In this document: positions 17,669 through 26,493 of the stretch, one piece after another | Layout: every line of letters starts with the position of its first letter | Numbering within the stretch: the stretch's first letter is position 1 | DNA from: Paenibacillus sp. Root52 | GTDB lineage: Bacteria; Bacillota; Bacilli; Paenibacillales; Paenibacillaceae | Direction of reading: 5' to 3' | Assembly: GCF_001426865.1 (NCBI RefSeq) | Contig: NZ_LMFO01000023.1 | Span: 62,001 to 126,000 of the forward strand | DNA: 64,000 nucleotides | Notes under the pieces: generated by a model | What the model was told of the DNA's origin: nothing | Seen by the model: only the letters and a program-made list of their open reading frames with translations | The model's database searches: none | Made by a program: the position numbers and the translations under genes

Positions 17669-20131
17669 CTAAGATTGATCTTCTAACCGCAGTGGAACAA
17701 AAAAGTGATGTTCGACCTCTTGAGCTGGCAAGGGACGACTGAAGTAATACCCTTGAATCTCTTTGCAGTCATTCTGCATTAAAATATCCAATTGTCCCTT
17801 GGTCTCAATGCCTTCCGCAATAACTTCCATCTTCAAATGCTGAGCCATCGAGATAATCGTTGCGACAATCGCCTGATCACTCCGATTCTCCGTAATATCG
17901 GTAACAAATGAGCGATCAATCTTCAGCTTATGGATTGGATAATGCTTCAAGTAGCTTAGCGAGCTGTATCCTGTACCAAAATCATCAAGGCTGATCTTCA
18001 CGCCGAGCGAGGTAAGTTCGTTAAGAATTTCCGCAGATACAGAAGCGTCCATCATCATGCTCTCTGTAATCTCCAGTTCTAGATATTTGGCTTCCAGCCC
18101 AGTCTCAAGCAGCGCATGTTGAACCTGCTCTAACAGGTTAGCCTGATGGAATTGCAGGCTGGATAAGTTAACCGAGACTGGAATGAGTGGCCCACCAGCT
18201 TCATGCCATTGCTTCATCTGTCTGCAGGCTTCCCGCAGCGTCCAGTTCCCAATCGCATAGATCATACCTGTCTCCTCAGCGAGTGGAATGAAGACATTCG
18301 GTGGCAGAATTCCTTTGTGTGGGTGGTTCCAGCGAATGAGTGCTTCCACACCAATCATCCGGCTGTCCTCCGTCCGAATCTGGGGCTGATAATATAACAC
18401 CATCTCATCGCGTTCCAGCGCCTTACGCAAATAGCCTTCCAGTTCAATTCGCTCATACAACTCTGAATCAAGTTGGGTGGTATAGAATTGAAAGCCGTTC
18501 TTGCCATTTTTCTTCACTTCATACATAGCGGTATCCGCATGTTTCAATAAACTATCCGCTTCTGTACCATGATCGGGATACATCGCAATGCCAATACTTG
18601 CAGTAACATAGAAGTCATTCTCTTTTAGACGGTATGGTAATTGAATCGCACTGACGATTCGCTCTGCAAGTTCAGCCACGCCAATCTCATTCCTCTGATC
18701 ATTAGCAACAACTAATGTGAATTCATCCCCGCCCATACGAGCTAACATAACATTATCCTCGGCTTTGGGATCCCAGGCTTGCATCGCAGCCATGATCCGA
18801 TCACTAACCTCTTGCAAGAAGATATCTCCGATGGAGTGACCCAGCGAATCATTAATCATTTTGAAACGATCAATATCCATCACCATAACTGCAAATTGTT
18901 GACCTGTTAACTCAGAGGAGGCAATAGTTGCGGCCAGTACATCATCCAGCTTTCGCCGGTTGGGCAACCCTGTAAGCGAATCATGCAGAGCTTGATGAAG
19001 AATGTGCTCCTGTGCCTGCTTCTCCTCTGTAACATCCTTGATTAAAATATGACTGCCCATATGATTCCCCTTGATCAACACAGGCACAACGCTTATATGC
19101 AAATCTCGCAACCGCCCATCCATGACCCTCATCGTTGCGTTGTAGTTCTGCTGATCCAGACAACCCTCTCCCCAAGCCACATCCTGCATATCGTTTTGCC
19201 AATAGATTTCAACATGTTCGAGAGTATGATCAATACGCCGATTGATCACCTCTTGCTCTTCATACCCTGTTATACGAGTAACGGCAGCATTAATGCCTTT
19301 GACGTAGCCTTCTCGATCCACAGAAATAATAGCATCGGAATGGTTGTGATACAGCGCTTGGTACCATTGTTCATTCTCATGGATACGCTGGTCTTTTTGA
19401 GAGAGGCGTTGATTGAAGAAAATACCGAATAACGTAAAGCCCAACGTAACAAACGTGCCAGCTGCAATTAAATAAGCGAGCATGTCGGGGTTCATCTGCA
19501 TGCCTGAGTGTTTTACCATGACATGTCCATTCTGAAATTGCGCGGCAGACATCCCCGTATAATGCATTCCCGTTATGCCAATCGCCATAATAAGTCCACT
19601 GCCCAGCTTGTACACCCAGGTCGAACGTGAATGTTGATGCCTGAAAAAAAACATAAGCCACAATGCAGCAAAGGAAGCCGCTGCCGCGATCAATATCGAT
19701 AAGATCACCTTAGACAGCTGATACGTAATTGAAGCGGACATCGCCGACATCCCCACATAATGCATACTGCTGATCCCGACAGTCATGAGCAAGCCAGCAA
19801 CAATGAGCTGCCTCATCGACACTGACTCTTGGCCAGCGATATGTAAAGCCACACCAGATGCAATGATGGCAAGCAGAACGGAAAGTGTTACTCCACCCGT
19901 TGAATAGGAAACGTGCATCGGGAGGGTGAAGGCCAACATGCCCACAAAATGCATCGACCAAATCCCTAGTCCCATCGACATCGCACCACAGGTGAGCCAC
20001 ACGTTTCTTGGCATCCCCTTGGCCAAGCTTACCCGCCCTGCAAGATCAAGCGCTGCGTACGAAGCTACTGCTGCAATAACGTAAGATAAAATAACAAGTT
20101 CCGAGTTGTACGTTCCATGTATGTGCTCCAC
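17669..20131 (-). CDS. MHYT-PAS-GGDEF-EAL cyclic-di-GMP enzyme
   Basis: About 820 residues. The N-terminal seven-helix MHYT sensor (1-235) has three repeats, with MHFVGM, MHYVGM and MHYTGM as likely metal ligands. A PAS domain follows (about 260-375), then GGDEF (LARMGGDEFTL, intact) and EAL (GVEALIRWNHP, with VTELEITES and DDFGTGYSS intact). Both cyclase and phosphodiesterase sites look complete, so it may make and break cyclic di-GMP in response to a membrane signal, proposed for MHYT to be gases or copper. A GTG at 20131 behind AAAGGA fits the family N-terminus better than the TTG at 20155. No partner gene is adjacent. Confidence 0.92.
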   Translation of the reverse strand: MEHIHGTYNSELVILSYVIAAVASYAALDLAGRVSLAKGMPRNVWLTCGAMSMGLGIWSMHFVGMLAFTLPMHVSYSTGGVTLSVLLAIIASGVALHIAGQESVSMRQLIVAGLLMTVGISSMHYVGMSAMSASITYQLSKVILSILIAAAASFAALWLMFFFRHQHSRSTWVYKLGSGLIMAIGITGMHYTGMSAAQFQNGHVMVKHSGMQMNPDMLAYLIAAGTFVTLGFTLFGIFFNQRLSQKDQRIHENEQWYQALYHNHSDAIISVDREGYVKGINAAVTRITGYEEQEVINRRIDHTLEHVEIYWQNDMQDVAWGEGCLDQQNYNATMRVMDGRLRDLHISVVPVLIKGNHMGSHILIKDVTEEKQAQEHILHQALHDSLTGLPNRRKLDDVLAATIASSELTGQQFAVMVMDIDRFKMINDSLGHSIGDIFLQEVSDRIMAAMQAWDPKAEDNVMLARMGGDEFTLVVANDQRNEIGVAELAERIVSAIQLPYRLKENDFYVTASIGIAMYPDHGTEADSLLKHADTAMYEVKKNGKNGFQFYTTQLDSELYERIELEGYLRKALERDEMVLYYQPQIRTEDSRMIGVEALIRWNHPHKGILPPNVFIPLAEETGMIYAIGNWTLREACRQMKQWHEAGGPLIPVSVNLSSLQFHQANLLEQVQHALLETGLEAKYLELEITESMMMDASVSAEILNELTSLGVKISLDDFGTGYSSLSYLKHYPIHKLKIDRSFVTDITENRSDQAIVATIISMAQHLKMEVIAEGIETKGQLDILMQNDCKEIQGYYFSRPLPAQEVEHHFFVPLRLEDQS

Positions 20132-20191
20132 TACGTCTTTCCTTTCAACCGGCAAATGTCTTGTATGTATGTTAAAAGTAAAAAAAGAAGC

Positions 20192-20219
20192 GAGTGCTCT
20201 GTCCCGGTGACAGGCACTC
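20192..20219 (-). terminator. Terminator downstream of the xylanase gene
   Basis: On the minus strand GAGTGCCTGTC and GACAGAGCACTC pair with one bulge and are followed by GCTTCTTTTTTT. It lies about 200 bp after the xylanase stop; the stretch between holds no gene. Confidence 0.75.
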
Positions 20220-20421
20220 CCTTCACTTCATTTGACTTGTAACCACAAACTCCAGCAAGCGGATCCATTACGTATCCTTAGCTATATGCACATCTGAAAC
20301 CCGTTTAATATTGATGTATATAGTCTAATCGTCCTACTCTCGAAAATCAACACTTATTTCCATATCTATTGTCTGCCAATTCATTGAACCGGACACGAAT
20401 TATGCTTCATCTCATGCTTTA

Positions 20422-23400
20422 TCATTTGCGAACGAGCAGCAGGTTACCGAATGCGGAGGTATCGCGATATGAATTACCTGAAACATCACTCCAGATGGAG
20501 ACACTACTACGTTTGCCTTCACCTGTGCGATCGTCATTCACTTGCAGATCGAATCCGATCCACGATGCAGTATGGGTCGACACCAGATCTAATGGAATTG
20601 CCGCTTCTACAACGTAACCTGCATTCGTCAGACGTGTATAAGATTGAAACCGATCCTGAAGGGCATTGCCTCCAAAAGAAGTTTCATTATCATAATTGAT
20701 TCGATATTGAGCATCATCATCTTGATAAAACGAGGTTTTGTTATGATTGGGATCCACAAAAATTTCAATGGAATCCTGCTCATATGCATTCACACTAGCT
20801 TTACTACGCATTGGGTCTTTGACCTCAGCGAGTACATACAAGTATTGTTCATCCCATAACAATTGTGCTGTCGCTGTTGCCCCAGAGTTCCCAAGAACCC
20901 ACACATCCGTTTGAATGGAAGCCGCCTTTTTCCAAATGCGATCCTTCTGACCATCTAACACGGGTGTACCGTACGTGACCTTCGTATGTTTCAGCGTACT
21001 GCCTAGTTTCAATTTGCCACGATTCCCCGGTTCATTCGGTTGTTGATTATTGACATCGTTCCAGACGACAACGGAGGTGTGACCATCCGCCTGCTGATCT
21101 TGAATTCGATAATCCATGGACAACGTTTTGCCTTCGGCAAGTACAGAGGCTGACAATGGGATAGCTGCATAAATGATATAACCCGTCGATGTCTCTTTTA
21201 CTTTGTATAACTTATGATCCTTTCCTTTGCCGCCATTTCGTTCAAAAGTATACTGCCCATTCACAGGCTTAGGTTCTATTTTCTTCTTGGAAGTAGGATC
21301 AGCCGCCCCTCCGTCTGTTGGGTCATTCAATTCTTCTTCAAGAAAAACCTGCACCTGATCTCCCTTGTGTCGGGAGGTGTCTTGTACTTCTATGCGAAGA
21401 TTTACCTTTTTATTATCCCACAGCACGCTTGCTTGCCCCGTAACATCCGATGTACCTTCTACGCGATGGGAAACTTGCACACCTTTTACGGCTCCCCAAA
21501 GCACATCTTCCTGTCCTTTGCGATCCGGCATAGCAGGGCTAGCCTTGTTCGCTGTCCATTCGTTCCGATACACCGGAAGTGTTGTCGCATCAACCAATGC
21601 CCAGTAAGCGGGTTTCGCTTTTAGTTTCCGATCAAATAAAAGAGGTGCATCTTTACGCCCCTGCACGGGATGATTATCCAACCATGTTCCATCATCCGCA
21701 AGCCCCCAGACGGTTACGCTATCCAGTACTCCGCGCTGATCAAACTCCTGAAACAGATCGAACAATTCCTTATACCGGTATGCCTGCTGCATCATTAGTT
21801 CATCTGTGACTGGTTTCTCCTGCTCCGATGAACCCGAATAAATAGACACATCCAGTTCTGTCACTTGTATATTGACCCCTAGAGCAACAATTCGCTCAAA
21901 AGCTTCACGGATTTGCTGTACATTCGGCCCATACATAGACACATGCATTTGGAACCCAACCGCATCAATCGGTGTACCTTTCGCGAGCAGATTTTCGACC
22001 AGTTCCACCATATCATTCAGTTTATTAACGCTACCTTCCAGCCCATAGTCGTTGATGACCAGCACAGCGTTAGGATCAGCTTCGCGTGCATACCGGAACG
22101 CCAGTTCAATGTAATCACTGTCATCACCGTCACCATCTACATCACCAATGATATCTCTCCACTTGGAACCACTTGCCTCATTACGCAGACCTCCTCCATC
22201 CGAGATGACCTCATTGACAACGTCCCAAGTGTGAACTTTGCCTTGATATCGCTGCATGATTGTCTGAATATGTGTCTTCACCCGTGCAAGAAGTTGTTCC
22301 CTAGTCGCTGGCTGTGATGCATCATCCGGACTTGTAAAAAACCATTCGGGGACTTGGCTATGCCATACTAACGTATGACCTCTTACCCGCATATTGTTGT
22401 TCTCGGCAAACTCAACTAATCGATCGGTGTCCGACCAGACAAACTCACCTTCACGCGGTTGCATCGCATCGATTTTCATAAAATTACCCGCGGTGATGCT
22501 GTTGAAATGCTTGACTAACAACTGTGCATGTGGATCTTGTGGATTAAGAGCTGACAAGTCAATAGCCGCCCCAACGTCATAAGATGTTCCGAGCGTGCTT
22601 GCTAGATTTGGAATGTCCTGTTCAATTTCTAGTGAGTCTGCCGCTGTAATAACAACATCATCGATGTAAAATGGAATCGTATCCGCCTCTGTCACATTTT
22701 CAGACGATTTCCACGGGGTTTCCGCATAGAATCGAAAACCGGTAATTCCACTACTTTCACTCGGAACGACGACATCCGCCTCAATCTGCTTCCATTGTCC
22801 CTGGATTAAACTTGTTGAAGCGAACGTAGTATATTCTCTGGTTGAGCTGTCGTTATGATATTCCTTCTCCAAGGAACCATTAATGACTTGAGTGGCTGGC
22901 CCTTCATCATACATCGCCCAAAAGGAAATATGCACGGTGCTTCCCTTCTCCAAGAGATTCAACACCTCGATGAGCGGTCCATGAAATGTTTCTGTACGGG
23001 AGGACGTCTTCAAGCTACGCGTGCTGTTATGGCCAGTGCCTGTGACAACACTCAGCTGCTCAGAACCTCTCGGGCGCCATTCTCCCACCTGATTATTCTC
23101 AAAATCGGCTGCAAACAGCTGTTCACCAGGTTCACTTGGATTCTCAGGCTCCGGTGCAGCAGTTACCCGTCGCAATTGGAACGAATCCAACAGATAACTA
23201 CTCGTTGGGTCATCACTCTCTAAGTACAATAGCAGGTCTGTTCCTTGCTGATAGCTATACTCTCCCTGTAACTTAACCCATTCCTGATCAGTTACAGGAA
23301 TAGCCGTATTTACTTGATCATATTGTGCAGGCTGAGTACCTTCACGACGCTCAACGGTAAATTTCAGATTAGTCGGAGTCGTCCCAGGTAACAGCTTCAC

Positions 23401-23715
23401 ATATCCTGATATTTCATAGACAGCGTGTTTCTCCAATATATTCGTTACGGATAAGGCAGGTCCATTCCACGCTGCGGATCGGCCTGTTGTCTGGAGAGCA
23501 TGTGTTCCTTCATACGCATCCTCCTCTGTCACGGCCAGCGTAACACCGCCTCTAGGTGCCCACCCTTGGGATGTGCCCTCTTCATAAGAATGAGACAGTA
23601 ATAAGTCATCCTCATCTGCTGCCTCGGCACCTATCTTTCCCGGACTCGTCAAAGGCAGCAAACTGATGACCATGAACATTGTTAAGCACAAGCTCCACCA
23701 TTTTCGATAACGCAT
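20422..23715 (-). CDS. Secreted multimodular GH10 endo-1,4-beta-xylanase (CBM22-CBM22-GH10-CBM9-CBM9)
   Basis: 1097 residues. It has a signal peptide ending near GAEA, two CBM22-like domains (about 40-190 and 200-360), a GH10 domain (about 375-720) and two CBM9-like domains (about 740-905 and 920-1097). GH10 shows VRGHTLVWHSQVPEWF, acid/base Glu in WDVVNEV and nucleophile Glu in QVTELDVS. It hydrolyses xylan outside the cell, with CBM22 and CBM9 binding xylan and chain ends. No S-layer anchor is present, so it is probably released. GAAGGAGG lies seven bases before the ATG at 23715. A LacI regulator lies upstream on the same strand. Confidence 0.95.
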   Translation of the reverse strand: MRYRKWWSLCLTMFMVISLLPLTSPGKIGAEAADEDDLLLSHSYEEGTSQGWAPRGGVTLAVTEEDAYEGTHALQTTGRSAAWNGPALSVTNILEKHAVYEISGYVKLLPGTTPTNLKFTVERREGTQPAQYDQVNTAIPVTDQEWVKLQGEYSYQQGTDLLLYLESDDPTSSYLLDSFQLRRVTAAPEPENPSEPGEQLFAADFENNQVGEWRPRGSEQLSVVTGTGHNSTRSLKTSSRTETFHGPLIEVLNLLEKGSTVHISFWAMYDEGPATQVINGSLEKEYHNDSSTREYTTFASTSLIQGQWKQIEADVVVPSESSGITGFRFYAETPWKSSENVTEADTIPFYIDDVVITAADSLEIEQDIPNLASTLGTSYDVGAAIDLSALNPQDPHAQLLVKHFNSITAGNFMKIDAMQPREGEFVWSDTDRLVEFAENNNMRVRGHTLVWHSQVPEWFFTSPDDASQPATREQLLARVKTHIQTIMQRYQGKVHTWDVVNEVISDGGGLRNEASGSKWRDIIGDVDGDGDDSDYIELAFRYAREADPNAVLVINDYGLEGSVNKLNDMVELVENLLAKGTPIDAVGFQMHVSMYGPNVQQIREAFERIVALGVNIQVTELDVSIYSGSSEQEKPVTDELMMQQAYRYKELFDLFQEFDQRGVLDSVTVWGLADDGTWLDNHPVQGRKDAPLLFDRKLKAKPAYWALVDATTLPVYRNEWTANKASPAMPDRKGQEDVLWGAVKGVQVSHRVEGTSDVTGQASVLWDNKKVNLRIEVQDTSRHKGDQVQVFLEEELNDPTDGGAADPTSKKKIEPKPVNGQYTFERNGGKGKDHKLYKVKETSTGYIIYAAIPLSASVLAEGKTLSMDYRIQDQQADGHTSVVVWNDVNNQQPNEPGNRGKLKLGSTLKHTKVTYGTPVLDGQKDRIWKKAASIQTDVWVLGNSGATATAQLLWDEQYLYVLAEVKDPMRSKASVNAYEQDSIEIFVDPNHNKTSFYQDDDAQYRINYDNETSFGGNALQDRFQSYTRLTNAGYVVEAAIPLDLVSTHTASWIGFDLQVNDDRTGEGKRSSVSIWSDVSGNSYRDTSAFGNLLLVRK

Positions 23716-23754
23716 CCCATTGCCTCCTTCGTATTTTTTATACATCAATGCTTT

Positions 23755-23768
23755 TGTAAACACTTTCA
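23755..23768 (-). promoter_or_regulatory. cre-like catabolite or LacI operator before the xylanase gene
   Basis: TGAAAGTGTTTACA on the minus strand matches the CcpA cre consensus TGWAANCGNTNWCA at all but one specified position (T for the central C). It lies 40 bp upstream of the xylanase ATG, where a bound repressor would block transcription. It could instead be the site of the adjacent LacI protein. Confidence 0.5.
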
Positions 23769-23892
23769 TTATATAGACCACTAAAGGATTTAATTACCAT
23801 CTCGTTCCATTTTCACTACTAACATCAGCAACCTCAGCAGCAAATACACTCACCTAGAGATAAGGTATAACTTCTAATCACATACAAAAAAA

Positions 23893-23911
23893 GAACAGCC
23901 ATTGGCTGTCC
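23893..23911 (-). terminator. Terminator of the LacI gene next to the xylanase
   Basis: On the minus strand the arms ACAGCC/GGCTGT form a short stem followed by TTCTTTTTTTTG, just past the LacI stop. Confidence 0.75.
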
Positions 23912-23932
23912 TCTTTTGGTCCTTATGGTCAC

Positions 23933-24937
23933 CTACTCAGGCACGGGTGCTGTTGTATGACGAATGACCAGATTGGAAGGCTCCGTAACTACTGGAGGCG
24001 TATAGTCTGGATTCTCGATCATAGCAATCAGATACTCAATCGACTTGATACCGATCGAATATATATTTTGATTAATCGTCGTTAGTCCAGGCTTGAACAC
24101 CTGTGCATAGTATGTATTGTCGAAGCCAATAACAGATATGTCTTCAGGTACACGCAGACCATGCCGTTCAATTTCTTGAATTGCTCCAAATGCGGACATG
24201 TCCGAAGCACAGACAATCCCAGTAGGATGATCCTTCAGGGCTAATAGCCTTCTCGCTGCTTTACCTCCACCATCAAAAGAATAATCACATTCTTCCAAGT
24301 AGATGGTTGAATACGGGATCTCACAGTGTCGTAGCCCTTCTTTGTATCCGTCTAGTCTCAGGTTCGCTACCGCTGAACCTAATGTCCCCGAAATATACGC
24401 AATCCGGCGGTGCCCCAGCTCATATAAATGTTTAACACTCATGCCAATAGCATTCGCGTTATCCGTTGTGATATATCCAGCTCGTTTGCCGAACAAATCC
24501 GTATCCACAAACATCGTTGGAATCTCAGCATGAACTAGCTCTTCAATACTTTTGTTTTCTCTTCCTTCACCAAATACAACAACACCATCCACATTACGGC
24601 TCCGGCAATGCTTGATGAATGAATAGCCAGGGTCATCGAAACGGGTAGATAAACGAACAAGATCATAACCGCTGTTCTCCAGCGCTGTCTTGATCCCTTC
24701 CAACAATTCCGATACAAATGGGTTGGTAAACGGTACGGTTAAGAGTACGCCTACTGTCCAAGAGCGACGTTTAACTAATCCACGTGCGACCACATTGGGT
24801 TGATATTTTAATAGTTCGATGGCTATATTGACTTTTTTTCGAGTTTTGTCACTTACATCAGGATAGTCATTCAGCACTTTGGAAACGGTTGCAACAGATA
24901 CGCCCGCTTCTTTGGCCACATCATGGATAGAAGCCAT
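23933..24937 (-). CDS. LacI-family transcriptional regulator
   Basis: 334 residues. The N-terminal helix-turn-helix IHDVAKEAGVSVATVSKVLND and hinge (PNVVARGLVKRRS) precede a periplasmic-binding-protein-like effector domain (about 60-330). The ATG at 24937 fits the family N-terminus exactly. It lies directly upstream of the xylanase on the same strand but is separated by a terminator, so it is a candidate regulator of that gene (inferred from position). The effector sugar is unknown. Confidence 0.92.
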   Translation of the reverse strand: MASIHDVAKEAGVSVATVSKVLNDYPDVSDKTRKKVNIAIELLKYQPNVVARGLVKRRSWTVGVLLTVPFTNPFVSELLEGIKTALENSGYDLVRLSTRFDDPGYSFIKHCRSRNVDGVVVFGEGRENKSIEELVHAEIPTMFVDTDLFGKRAGYITTDNANAIGMSVKHLYELGHRRIAYISGTLGSAVANLRLDGYKEGLRHCEIPYSTIYLEECDYSFDGGGKAARRLLALKDHPTGIVCASDMSAFGAIQEIERHGLRVPEDISVIGFDNTYYAQVFKPGLTTINQNIYSIGIKSIEYLIAMIENPDYTPPVVTEPSNLVIRHTTAPVPE

Positions 24938-25011
24938 CTGATCACCTCAACCTCTTATAAATCCCCTGTCTCCGGCTGCTTTCGCTAACGCATCGGCAGG
25001 TTTGTCTACCC

Positions 25012-25049
25012 ATTATAGCTTAAAACAGCCAGAAACGGTAATACCGGTT
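25012..25049 (-). promoter_or_regulatory. Possible LacI promoter with inverted repeat
   Basis: A TATAAT box (25012-25017, minus) lies upstream of the LacI gene. Next to it, CGGT-AAT-ACCG (25036-25046) forms an inverted repeat where the -35 would be. No good -35 is seen, so autoregulation or activator dependence is possible but unproven. Confidence 0.35.
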
Positions 25050-25072
25050 CCAACAAGTGTATTATCTACAGC

Positions 25073-26071
25073 TTAATGATCCAGTTTCTGCAGATCCACT
25101 GCCAATTTCTCCATCGTTGTGGCGAATACAGCCAGCTCTTGAGAACGGGATGCTTGACTGCGTGCCCCCTGAGACGTATGTTCTGATTCCTTCTGTACAT
25201 GACTGAGCTTTTTCATGATCTGATCTAGATTAGCCTGAATCTTTCCTTGTGCATCACGAGAACTCGCTGCAAGCTTACGCACCTCACTTGCGACCACTTC
25301 GAAGCCCCGACCGAACTCCCCAGCATGCGCAGCTTCAATTGCTGCATTCAATCCAACAAGGTGACTCTGATCTGAAATTTCGCGGATGAGCTCCCCCATC
25401 TTACCGATCTGATGCATTTCTCCTGTTAACTCTTCCAGCAGTTCATGTGCTTGATCCTGGGAAGCTGCCGTTTGCATAGCCACATCAGAGATCGCTCGTG
25501 CATTTTCATTCAGTTCACTGATCATACCTGTCAGCTGTTGTGTAATTTGCGTAATGGCCAGCAACGTATTTTGTTGATCCGCCGCAAGATGATGCAGTTT
25601 TTCTTTTTCTTTTTTCTCATAGGCTTCCAGTACAAGCTGAGAGTCTAGATTGAACATTTTGCTAAGTGCTTGAATGATGGGATGCCATGACTCAGGAATG
25701 ACCTGCTGGAAAATGGTTGTCGCAATATCGAGATAGACCATATATGTACCTAGATAATAATCTTCAGACAATCCAATTCGTGAGTGTACCAGCCCAATCT
25801 CAATACGTTGGTTAATATAAGCGTCATCCACGACACCGTCCGTCATGGATAACCAATACATCCGTTGTGTTTCTTTTAGTCGGTCAATGTTAGAGAATCG
25901 AGCAATCAGATCCACCAGTTCAGGATAGTTGCCTACATGTCTGTAAAAGTGATCAACAACTTCATTTACCACTTTCTCAAAGACTGGCCGGTGAGCGGCA
26001 AGTAATTGCAAATCTTTGCTTGTTAGTCCAATATAATCGAGTTGTTTCTGTCTTGCTGCAGCAATACTCAT
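25073..26071 (-). CDS. Globin-coupled sensor, HemAT-like, with shortened signalling domain
   Basis: 332 residues. The N-terminal protoglobin domain (about 15-170) has the proximal heme His in IGLVHSRIGLSEDYYLGTYM. A coiled linker follows, then a chemotaxis-receptor signalling core with HLVGLNAAIEAAHAGEFGRGFEVVASEVRKLA. HemAT is a soluble oxygen sensor that controls CheA for aerotaxis. Bacillus HemAT is about 430 residues, so the signalling hairpin here is roughly 100 residues shorter and may be a different length class. No che gene is adjacent. A MITE-like repeat lies just upstream. Confidence 0.88.
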   Translation of the reverse strand: MSIAAARQKQLDYIGLTSKDLQLLAAHRPVFEKVVNEVVDHFYRHVGNYPELVDLIARFSNIDRLKETQRMYWLSMTDGVVDDAYINQRIEIGLVHSRIGLSEDYYLGTYMVYLDIATTIFQQVIPESWHPIIQALSKMFNLDSQLVLEAYEKKEKEKLHHLAADQQNTLLAITQITQQLTGMISELNENARAISDVAMQTAASQDQAHELLEELTGEMHQIGKMGELIREISDQSHLVGLNAAIEAAHAGEFGRGFEVVASEVRKLAASSRDAQGKIQANLDQIMKKLSHVQKESEHTSQGARSQASRSQELAVFATTMEKLAVDLQKLDH

Positions 26072-26103
26072 AGTGATGTAATCGACTCCTTAGTAAGCTA
26101 TAA

Positions 26104-26277
26104 GAGGTTGTTCAAAAAGTCCGCTTTTGATTACGAAGGATGCGCGAGCGGCATCTCAACATCGAATATGGAATTCAGCCGAAATAAGTGGATGCTTACG
26201 CAGCTTGCCTACGCTCCGCTACTCCATTTCTAGCTTCATCCCATCTTCTCGGTACTGAAAACCGATCTTTTTGAACA
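26104..26277. repeat. MITE-like intergenic repeat, full copy 1
   Basis: A 174-bp element bounded by imperfect terminal inverted repeats (GTTGTTCAAAAAG at one end, CTTTTTGAACAC at the other). It carries no ORF of note. It matches the inverted copy at 54942-55115 along its full length, and shorter derivatives lie at 39991-40063, 45241-45299 and 49591-49632. The rest of the 26072-26493 gap is AT-rich and holds the prkA terminator. Confidence 0.75.
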
Positions 26278-26425
26278 CGTACTATAAAAAACTTTAATTT
26301 CTAAATATTGTATAGATTATAGACTAAATGACCTACTTTTTCATAAACCATTAGAACTATTTTGTCATAAATTTGTACAGGATTGTGATTAAACTCACTT
26401 CATTTCTATGTAAAGCATGTAAAAA

Positions 26426-26473
26426 GGCCCTTAATCCTGCCGTGAAGGAGCCTCACAGCAGGCATTAAGAGCC
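26426..26473 (-). terminator. Terminator of prkA
   Basis: On the minus strand a long stem (GGCTCTTAATGCCTGC against GCAGGATTAAGGGCC) with a T-run (CCTTTTTAC) follows the prkA stop. Confidence 0.8.
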
Positions 26474-26493
26474 CGATCCGGAATGGTCTGATA

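Noticed and set aside
26104..26277. Insertion sequence
   Set aside because: No transposase frame exists in any copy. The elements are too short, so they are treated as MITE-like.
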